DNA of 5,962 bases from Treponema sp. (GTDB lineage Bacteria > Spirochaetota > Spirochaetia > Treponematales > Breznakiellaceae), in contig JAIRUO010000270.1 of the NCBI GenBank assembly GCA_031254385.1, forward strand, positions 1-5,962. The letters are read 5' to 3'. Shown one piece after another: positions 1-4,734 of this stretch. How positions within the stretch are numbered: position 1 is the first letter of the stretch; each line of letters starts with the position of its first letter. Under the pieces are notes generated by a model. The model searched no databases and was not told the DNA's origin. It saw nothing but the letters and a program-made list of their open reading frames with translations. The position numbers and the translations under genes are program-made.

Positions 1-16
1 TAATAACCTCTTTTTC

Positions 17-36
17 GTGCGGCTGGATGGCCGCAC
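17..36 (+). terminator. GC-rich hairpin, possible terminator of a gene left of the window
   Basis: A perfect 7-bp stem (GTGCGGC at 17-23, GCCGCAC at 30-36) encloses a 6-base loop. On the plus strand it is followed by AGTTTTAT, a weak T-tract; on the minus strand it is followed by GAAAAAGAGG, which has no T-tract. It therefore fits better as the terminator of a plus-strand gene ending at or before base 1 (the window opens with TAATAA) than as the terminator of tldD, which stops at 63 on the other strand. It could still act as a 3'-end stabilising hairpin for the tldD transcript. Folding energy was not computed. Confidence 0.35.
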
Positions 37-49
37 AGTTTTATCGAAT

Positions 50-66
50 ATGAAACGAAGTTTCAT
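50..66. repeat. Inverted repeat overlapping the tldD stop codon
   Basis: ATGAAAC (50-56) and GTTTCAT (60-66) are perfect 7-bp inverted arms around the 3-base loop GAA. The right arm contains the tldD stop codon (TGA, read at 65-63). Such a hairpin may protect the mRNA 3' end or pause the ribosome. It has no adjacent T-tract and may be chance. Confidence 0.4.
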
Positions 67-1448
67 AAACGCCCTCCCACATTGATGCGGCACCGTATTG
101 CCGGGCCTCCCATGCCAACTGGCATGGGCTGCTTTTTGCCGCACATACCGGCGCACGACCAGCTCATATCATCGGAAATCATAGTGACCGTTTTGAGCAT
201 ATCAAAGGCAATGCCGGATATAGTCGCATTCCGCAACGCAGATCCGATTTTTCCATTTTTTATCTCATACCCCATTACAACGCCAAACATAAATTCGCTG
301 GTCGAATCGGCCTGGCCGTTTGAAGAGCGCGTAAAATAATAGCCATTATCAATGCTCGCTATCATGTCGGATAGTTTTGAAGTTCCCGGCAGTATTGCCG
401 TGTTGCGCATCCGTATAAGGGGTTCGTCATAAAACCCGAAAGCGCGGGCATTGCCAGTGGGCTCTACCCCAAAGTGCTGTGCCGAAAACTTATTATGCAT
501 AAAAGACTTGAGTATGCCTTTATCAATAAGAACCGCATCACGGGCCTCAACGCCCTCATCGTCGAACCATAGCGGAACAGGGCAGATTTTCCCCATAGCC
601 GTGTTTGCAAAATCAACCAAAGTGACTAGCGGGCTAGCAGACTCTTTCCCCATCATGTCTGCTGCAACCGATCCCCCTAGAACTAGATCAGCCTCAACCG
701 TGTGGCCTATAGCCTCGTGTGCTAATATACCGGCAAGGTCTGGACCCAGCACTACATCATGGGTGCCGGGTTTGGCATATATGCCTTTGGCCTTTTGTTC
801 AAGTTTGCCGGCTAACTCGTCAATTTTTACAAACATATCTTCCGGTTTGACAAAAACATCTTCAAACTGGCCGAACCCGCCATAAACATCATATAGGTCA
901 ACAGGTTCATTGTTCTCAATTTTTGTCATTGATACATAGATCAAGGCTCTGGGTGTAAGAGAATATGCTTGGGATTTGTCGGCGGTAAAAAGCGTTTTTT
1001 CCATATCAAGGCTCGCAATTTGTATGAGCCGGGAAGCAAGCCAGGGATAGGTCTTGACGCAGTATTCATCAAGGGTTTTGACGAATTCGATCAAGCTTTT
1101 CTGGTCAAAGCGCGTTTTTTTAGTCGCAAAGTCTTTGTCTGCGGAACCCGGCCTGGACGGCAGGGCCTTATCTAAATTTTGCCCTGATTTTGAAGCAAGA
1201 AAGCGCGCATTCATAACCGACTGTTCAAGAATGTGGTTTATAGCCGCATCCGACGTTTCCGGCGTTGAGGCAAAGCCCCAAACCCCGTCTTTGTAGGCCC
1301 TGGCAGAAATTCCGCCTTGGGCGCTGCGAGCATTGGCAGTAACATCGCCGTTGAGCATGGCTATTACGTTTTGGACATTTTCCTGGGCCCGCAATTCCGT
1401 GTATTCGGGGAATTTACCCGCATACCTATCAAGACCGTTAAATTTCAT
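63..1448 (-). CDS. tldD: TldD-family zinc metalloprotease
   Basis: This 461-aa protein is a TldD-type peptidase. In characterised systems TldD pairs with TldE/PmbA in a cytoplasmic protease that cleaves unfolded peptides, matures microcin-like peptides and degrades antitoxins such as CcdA. The HExxxH zinc motif is present as HEAIGH (residues 244-249). It is followed by the family's conserved VEAD stretch and, near the C-terminus, by MCGKKQPMPVGMGGP (435-449), whose Cys436 matches the third zinc ligand of TldD. PmbA lacks the HExxxH motif, so this is the catalytic subunit type. Length is slightly below E. coli TldD (about 481 aa). The ATG at 1448 is preceded by GGAG five bases upstream, and a good promoter lies further upstream. 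No pmbA partner is in the window; it could lie beyond base 1 or elsewhere. No signal peptide is seen. The family call is firm; strict TldD orthology is less so. Confidence 0.9.
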   Translation of the reverse strand: MKFNGLDRYAGKFPEYTELRAQENVQNVIAMLNGDVTANARSAQGGISARAYKDGVWGFASTPETSDAAINHILEQSVMNARFLASKSGQNLDKALPSRPGSADKDFATKKTRFDQKSLIEFVKTLDEYCVKTYPWLASRLIQIASLDMEKTLFTADKSQAYSLTPRALIYVSMTKIENNEPVDLYDVYGGFGQFEDVFVKPEDMFVKIDELAGKLEQKAKGIYAKPGTHDVVLGPDLAGILAHEAIGHTVEADLVLGGSVAADMMGKESASPLVTLVDFANTAMGKICPVPLWFDDEGVEARDAVLIDKGILKSFMHNKFSAQHFGVEPTGNARAFGFYDEPLIRMRNTAILPGTSKLSDMIASIDNGYYFTRSSNGQADSTSEFMFGVVMGYEIKNGKIGSALRNATISGIAFDMLKTVTMISDDMSWSCAGMCGKKQPMPVGMGGPAIRCRINVGGRL

Positions 1449-1483
1449 GGCATCTCCAATAATAAGAAACGACTGTTATTTGA

Positions 1484-1512
1484 ATTATACCACAATGATT
1501 TGCCGATGTCTA
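1484..1512 (-). promoter_or_regulatory. sigma70-like promoter of tldD
   Basis: Read on the minus strand, TAGACA (1512-1507, five of six bases of the -35 consensus) is followed after 17 bases by a perfect TATAAT (1489-1484). Transcription would start near 1477, giving a leader of about 29 bases that contains the GGAG ribosome binding site at 1457-1454. This is the best promoter in the window. Confidence 0.7.
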
Positions 1513-1528
1513 TTAAAAATGTTATATT
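1500..1528 (+). promoter_or_regulatory. Candidate sigma70-like promoter of ald
   Basis: TTGCCG (1500-1505, four of six) is followed after 17 bases by TATATT (1523-1528, five of six). The predicted start near 1535 falls on the AGGAG ribosome binding site (1535-1539), so the leader would be only about 11 bases, which is unusually short. The element lies back-to-back with the tldD promoter, and the two -35 boxes are separated by one base. The short leader lowers confidence. Confidence 0.4.
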
Positions 1529-1545
1529 AATAGTAGGAGCAAATA

Positions 1546-2661
1546 ATGAAAGTTGGAACTGTCAAAGAAATAAAAAAACATGAATACCGGGTGGGCTTAA
1601 CCCCAAATGCAGCGCAAGCATATATAAAAGCCGGGCATACGGTTTTTGTGGAAAAAGGTGCCGGCGAAGGGTCCGGCTATACTGATGAACAATATTCCGC
1701 CGCAGGCGCGAAAATTCTGCCAATAGCCCAGGATGTTTGGGCAGAGGCAGATATGATAGTAAAGGTAAAAGAACCTCTTCAAAGTGAGTACGGCCTTATT
1801 CGAGAAAACCAGATACTATACACCTATCTGCATCTTGCCGCAGATCGGCCTCAGACAGAAGCTCTGCTGGCGGCAAAATGTATAGGCGTAGCTTACGAAA
1901 CCATCCGCGACCGCAAGGGGCAGCTTCCCTGCCTTAAACCCATGAGCCAGATTGCAGGCCGCCTTGCAATACAAGAAGGTGCCAAATACCTGGAAAGGCC
2001 AATGGGCGGCAGAGGCGTGCTTCTCTCTGGCGTGCCCGGTGTTGCAAATGCCGAAGTCGTTGTGCTTGGAGCGGGGAGTGTTGGTACAGGCGCTGTAAAA
2101 ATTGCCACAGGCATGGGCGCCCATGTTACGGTTATAGATATCGATCTTGACAGGCTGGAATACCTTGAGGATATCTACGGTTCTCAAATTACCACGCTCT
2201 ATTCAACCGCAGAAAACATCGATGAAATTCTGCCCAGGGCGGATTTAGTCGTGGGTGCGGTTCTTATTCCCGGCGCAGCCGCGCCAAAGCTCATCCGCAA
2301 CAGGCATCTGCTAATGATGAAAAAAGGCTCGGTTATTGTGGATACGGCTATTGATCAGGGCGGCTGTAGCGAAGCAAGCCATAGAACTTACCACGATGAC
2401 CCTGTCTTTGAAAAGGACGGAGTGCTGAATTACTGTGTAGCTAATATGCCCGGTGCTGTTTCTTATACCTCAACAAACGCCCTGTGCAATGCTACGCTGT
2501 TCTACGGCCTTGCAATTGCGAAACTTGGCCCCGAAGCTGCGTTAAAGAAAGACCCGGGTCTGTTGCAAGGGCTGAATACTTATAAGGGAACAATTACCTG
2601 CGAAGGAGTAGCCGCTGCCCATGACCTTTCTTATACCCCGGCGGCCGAGGCGATTTCATAA
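1546..2661 (+). CDS. ald: Alanine dehydrogenase
   Basis: This 371-aa protein matches the family's usual length of about 370. It catalyses NAD-dependent oxidative deamination of L-alanine to pyruvate and ammonium, and the reverse reaction, in the cytoplasm. The N-terminal domain opens with MKVGTVKEIKKHEYRVGLTP, the family signature, with substrate-binding Arg15. The expected catalytic residues are in place: Lys75 in KVKEP, His96 in YLHLA and Asp270 in VDTAIDQGG. The central Rossmann domain has the dinucleotide motif GAGSVG (175-180) and an acidic residue at Asp198 after the second strand, as expected for NAD. The C-terminal NMPGAVSYTST (300-310) is also typical. The ATG is six bases downstream of AGGAG. 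The gene diverges from tldD, and its stop codon overlaps the 3' end of the convergent M20 gene by 6 bp, so no terminator fits between them. Confidence 0.96.
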   Translation: MKVGTVKEIKKHEYRVGLTPNAAQAYIKAGHTVFVEKGAGEGSGYTDEQYSAAGAKILPIAQDVWAEADMIVKVKEPLQSEYGLIRENQILYTYLHLAADRPQTEALLAAKCIGVAYETIRDRKGQLPCLKPMSQIAGRLAIQEGAKYLERPMGGRGVLLSGVPGVANAEVVVLGAGSVGTGAVKIATGMGAHVTVIDIDLDRLEYLEDIYGSQITTLYSTAENIDEILPRADLVVGAVLIPGAAAPKLIRNRHLLMMKKGSVIVDTAIDQGGCSEASHRTYHDDPVFEKDGVLNYCVANMPGAVSYTSTNALCNATLFYGLAIAKLGPEAALKKDPGLLQGLNTYKGTITCEGVAAAHDLSYTPAAEAIS

Positions 2662-4014
2662 TGATTCCAATAATTTGCTGAAAAATGTTAAGCCCTTGTA
2701 CAGATTTTCTTCGGAGATTCGTTCATCGTGGCCGTGTACTCCGCCCCATTCTTTTGGATCAAGTTTGTGAGGGCTAAAACGGAATATGCTGTCCGTGATT
2801 TCTTTGTAATGCCGTGAATCGGTGGCGGAGACCATGATGAAGGGCATGAGGGGAACGCCAGGCCATGCTTCCGCCAGGGCGGTTTTCATTTCCGGCCAGC
2901 CTGAATGCTGATAGCTACGGCTTGCCGGAACAGGATTTGATGGGGAGCCATAAATGTTGATCTGTACCCTCTTGTCATGGATAGCTTTTTTTATGAAGTC
3001 AGTTGCCGTCTCTACGGTCCAGGGTTGAAGCAAACGCAAGTTGACCACCGCATGGACTTTTGATGGCAGTACATTATCTGCGGCACTGCCTTCAAGCTGT
3101 GTCATGGCAATTGTGGTTCGCAGCATGGCTGCGGTAACCGGGTTATCTGCGGCAAGCTTGAAAAACAGCAGGCCAAAGGCGCGAGCATGGCGCATAATGA
3201 ATCCCCGAATGCCCGGCATGAGCGGCGATACTTGTTTAAAAAAAGTTTCCACGGTCGGAACGAGTTTAAAAGGGAATTGCTTGCCAGCGATCCTGTACAA
3301 AGCCCGGCCAAGTATTGCCGCAGCCTGGGTTTTTGGCGGCCTTGAAGAATGGCCTGGCTCCTGCTCCACGCTCAGGTCAAGGCTCAAAAAACCTTTTTCT
3401 TCTATGCTGACAAGGGCCAGGGGCGAATCTATGCCTTTGATCTGGTTATCCGTAATTACCGCACCTTCATCAAGGAGCCATGAAAAACGCAGTCCGCGCT
3501 GGGCAAACCACCTGGAAGCCTCCCTCGCCCCAAGATGTCCGGTTCTTTCCTCATCGCCGCCAAAGGCAAACCAGACATCTCGCTTCGGCCTAAACCCTGC
3601 AGCACAGAGACTTTCTGCCGCCTCCATGATGCTGATCAAGGTACTCTTCATATCCAGGCTGCCACGGCCATAGATAAACCCGTCCTTCATTTCCGCACCG
3701 TATGGATCAACGCTCCACTTTTCTGTTTCTGCTGGCACCACATCGTAATGGGACAAGAGTAATACCGCGCTATTATCACCATCTTTGCCAGTACCGCCAG
3801 CGCCAGGCCAGCGATACAGCACCGAGTAGTGGTTCAACACCCATCGTTCTGCCGCCTTATGAAACACAGGGTAGTTCTCCACAAGAAATTCCTGAAAACG
3901 CATCAGGGCAGCCTCTGCTTCTGCAGCAGCAGCAGAGGCATCGCCCTGCAAAGCTTCGGGCGGCCACCATGTGGGAATTTTCAGCGATGCGCGGAACCGT
4001 TCTATAAAACTCAC
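2656..4014 (-). CDS. M20-family metallohydrolase, PM20D1/CPS1-like
   Basis: This 452-aa protein is a dinuclear-zinc M20 peptidase. The ordered motifs fit the carboxypeptidase S/PM20D1 branch: SLKIPT near the N-terminus, LLLSHYDVVPAE with metal ligand His89, GFIYGRGSLDMKS with bridging Asp121, GGDEE with catalytic Glu155 and ligand Glu156, LLDEGA with Asp182, GHSSRPPK with His221, ATDSRHY (397-403) and VHGHDERIS with the final ligand His427. Family members hydrolyse peptides or N-acyl amino acids; the substrate here is unknown. No signal peptide or membrane anchor is seen, unlike yeast Cps1 or secreted PM20D1, so it is probably cytoplasmic. An Ala/Glu-rich stretch (26-37) is partly encoded by a short GCA repeat. 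The start is GTG; no in-frame ATG lies upstream before a stop, and residue 38 is the first internal ATG, too far into the conserved fold. No Shine-Dalgarno sequence is visible. The gene is convergent with ald, sharing 6 bp. Confidence 0.9.
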   Translation of the reverse strand: MSFIERFRASLKIPTWWPPEALQGDASAAAAEAEAALMRFQEFLVENYPVFHKAAERWVLNHYSVLYRWPGAGGTGKDGDNSAVLLLSHYDVVPAETEKWSVDPYGAEMKDGFIYGRGSLDMKSTLISIMEAAESLCAAGFRPKRDVWFAFGGDEERTGHLGAREASRWFAQRGLRFSWLLDEGAVITDNQIKGIDSPLALVSIEEKGFLSLDLSVEQEPGHSSRPPKTQAAAILGRALYRIAGKQFPFKLVPTVETFFKQVSPLMPGIRGFIMRHARAFGLLFFKLAADNPVTAAMLRTTIAMTQLEGSAADNVLPSKVHAVVNLRLLQPWTVETATDFIKKAIHDKRVQINIYGSPSNPVPASRSYQHSGWPEMKTALAEAWPGVPLMPFIMVSATDSRHYKEITDSIFRFSPHKLDPKEWGGVHGHDERISEENLYKGLTFFSKLLESL

Positions 4015-4020
4015 AAGAGT

Positions 4021-4029
4021 AGTATAACA
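4021..4029 (-). promoter_or_regulatory. Extended -10 promoter abutting the M20 gene start
   Basis: On the minus strand TGTTATACT (4029-4021) is a full extended -10 element: TG, one base, then TATACT (five of six). No good -35 lies upstream, which extended -10 promoters tolerate. Counting the last -10 base as -7 puts +1 exactly at 4014, the G of the GTG start codon, so the transcript may be leaderless. Confidence 0.45.
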
Positions 4030-4113
4030 TTCTTTTAGGGTATTGGAATATACGGACTTAAAAGCTCATTTTTATAAAATAGCAATAAAAAACGCCTCTA
4101 ATTTTATCCTGAT

Positions 4114-4144
4114 TTTAGACAATTTGTATATTTCGTTATAAATT
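4114..4144 (+). promoter_or_regulatory. AT-rich candidate promoter region of the small two-gene unit
   Basis: TAGACA (4116-4121) has five of six bases of the -35 consensus and matches the tldD -35 box exactly. Possible -10 boxes are TATAAA (4137-4142, spacer 15) and TAAATT (4139-4144, spacer 17). A separate TATATT lies at 4127-4132 with a poor -35. No one arrangement is clearly best and the region is very AT-rich, so only the general location is supported. Confidence 0.3.
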
Positions 4145-4151
4145 TAAAGGT

Positions 4152-4463
4152 ATGGAACAATTAAAAAATATAGCAGAATCCATTCTTAAGATAATGCCGG
4201 ACGTGAAATACATTTATGTTCACGGAGATCTTTATAAAAACAAGCATAAAAATATTTACCTTGTCATTCCTGATACATATAAGCCTTCCATGGAGGAGTA
4301 CCTCAAACTAGAGAGGATGTTATATATGAAAATGAACATAAAAACGTATATATGTTTTCAACATGAAAAAGAGTACTTAAGTTCAAAAGATTCGCCCGAT
4401 TTTGTTAAGAAGGTGATTTCAAAGGGCTATTTGATACATGAATCAGGGGGTAATGCTTTATGA
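4152..4463 (+). CDS. Small protein resembling a catalytically dead MNT-type nucleotidyltransferase
   Basis: This 103-aa protein is not one I can name. Its layout resembles the minimal nucleotidyltransferase (MNT) fold: an N-terminal helix, a strand with YIYVHGDLY (20-28) where active enzymes have a GS motif followed by basic residues, then NIYLVIPD (34-41) where active enzymes have DIDLLV. The C-terminal pattern, IKTYICFQHEKEYLSSKDSP (63-82) then VISKGYLIHE (88-97), mirrors the usual end of such proteins (a strand, a kdsp-like turn, then 'G-x-x-LYE'). The expected Ser is Asp26 and the two metal-binding Asp are Asn34 and Tyr36, so catalysis is unlikely. The ATG sits only one base after AAAGG, an unusually tight spacing. 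No in-frame ATG, GTG or TTG lies between the upstream stop at 4116 and this ATG. The gene is about 31% GC, well below its neighbours, and overlaps the next gene by ATGA. The gene is probable; the fold is my inference from pattern alone. Confidence 0.7.
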   Translation: MEQLKNIAESILKIMPDVKYIYVHGDLYKNKHKNIYLVIPDTYKPSMEEYLKLERMLYMKMNIKTYICFQHEKEYLSSKDSPDFVKKVISKGYLIHESGGNAL

Positions 4464-4630
4464 TAACTCTACCGTTGCTGCTTAGCAGGCATATGGGATT
4501 GTGGCAAGCAATACTCTTAGGTGTTCTTGGGATTCTTTTTCTTGCCGGGGTGGTTTTCAGCATAATCCTTGGGATTGATATTGCAAAACAAATTGCAGAG
4601 CTGGATAAAAGAATAAAAAAAGGGATGTAG
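4460..4630 (+). CDS. 56-aa single-span membrane protein
   Basis: The ATG overlaps the stop of the preceding gene in the four bases ATGA (4460-4463), the usual arrangement for translational coupling. GGGGG (4446-4450) lies 9 bases upstream as a weak ribosome binding site. The product begins MITLPLLLSRHMGLWQ, has one hydrophobic segment from about Leu14 to Ile39 (AILLGVLGILFLAGVVFSII inside it), and ends in a charged amphipathic tail, AKQIAELDKRIKKGM (42-56). A basic tail after the span suggests the C-terminus is cytoplasmic. There is no cysteine and hence no lipobox. Length and layout would suit a small anchor, a holin-like protein, a type I toxin-like peptide or a subunit of a membrane complex; none can be chosen. 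The coupling suggests it works with the upstream protein. Confidence 0.6.
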   Translation: MITLPLLLSRHMGLWQAILLGVLGILFLAGVVFSIILGIDIAKQIAELDKRIKKGM

Positions 4631-4641
4631 TCGCTGTCTGC

Positions 4642-4666
4642 TCTTGACTATCAAGATACTCTTGAT
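4642..4666. repeat. Three-part inverted repeat able to form two exclusive hairpins
   Basis: TCTTGA (4642-4647), its complement TCAAGA (4651-4656) and TCTTGA again (4660-4665) are separated by 3-base loops, CTA and TAC. The central arm can pair with either outer arm but not both; the right-hand hairpin gains one more pair (A4650 with T4666). It starts 11 bases after the membrane-protein stop codon. It could be an RNA switch, a regulator binding site or a decayed repeat. Confidence 0.45.
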
Positions 4667-4675
4667 TGTAATGGC

Positions 4676-4713
4676 GCATAGCATTAGCCTAAGCGTTAAA
4701 ACTAATGCTATGC
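4676..4713. repeat. 12-bp perfect inverted repeat between convergent genes
   Basis: GCATAGCATTAG (4676-4687) and CTAATGCTATGC (4702-4713) are perfect complements around a 14-base loop that itself contains TAA-GCG-TTA. It sits between the 3' ends of the small two-gene unit and the sigma-factor gene, where a bidirectional terminator would be expected. Neither flank has a clean T-tract: the plus side continues AAATGTTAAGTAATTTT and the minus side GCCATTACAATC. A non-canonical terminator, an mRNA 3'-end barrier or a dispersed palindromic repeat are all possible. Confidence 0.55.
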
Positions 4714-4720
4714 AAATGTT

Positions 4721-4734
4721 AAGTAATTTTACTT
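4721..4734. repeat. Short palindrome over the sigma-factor stop codon
   Basis: AAGTAA (4721-4726) and TTACTT (4729-4734) are perfect inverted arms around TT, and the right arm contains the minus-strand TAA stop (4731-4729). A 6-bp AT-rich palindrome can easily arise by chance. Confidence 0.3.

Noticed and set aside
451..885. A 144-codon plus-strand open frame opposite tldD
   Set aside because: It is antisense to the well-supported TldD frame, has a Ser/Pro-rich composition typical of shadow frames, and shows no ribosome binding site.
1816..2187. A 123-codon minus-strand open frame opposite ald
   Set aside because: It is antisense to the Rossmann domain of alanine dehydrogenase and has no recognisable motif.
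3041..3673. A 210-codon plus-strand open frame within the M20 gene
   Set aside because: It is antisense to a gene whose metal-binding motifs are all intact, and its translation shows no recognisable domain. It is a shadow frame in GC-rich coding DNA.
3923..3935. GCA trinucleotide microsatellite, possible phase-variation tract
   Set aside because: Only four units are present. They encode alanines in frame, so changes in copy number would not shift the reading frame.
4070..4079. TTTTATAAAA palindrome in the spacer before the small genes
   Set aside because: It is ten bases of pure A and T in an AT-rich spacer, expected by chance, with no associated element.
4152..4630. MNT-HEPN toxin-antitoxin pair
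   Set aside because: The partner is a 56-aa membrane peptide rather than a HEPN protein, and the MNT-like protein lacks its catalytic residues. The classical system is not present.
4676..4724. Possible integron attC site: GTTAAGT at 4718-4724 fits GTTRRRY next to a palindrome after a small gene
   Set aside because: No matching RYYYAAC box is found on the other side, and a single seven-base degenerate match is expected by chance. Without the paired boxes a cassette reading is not supported.
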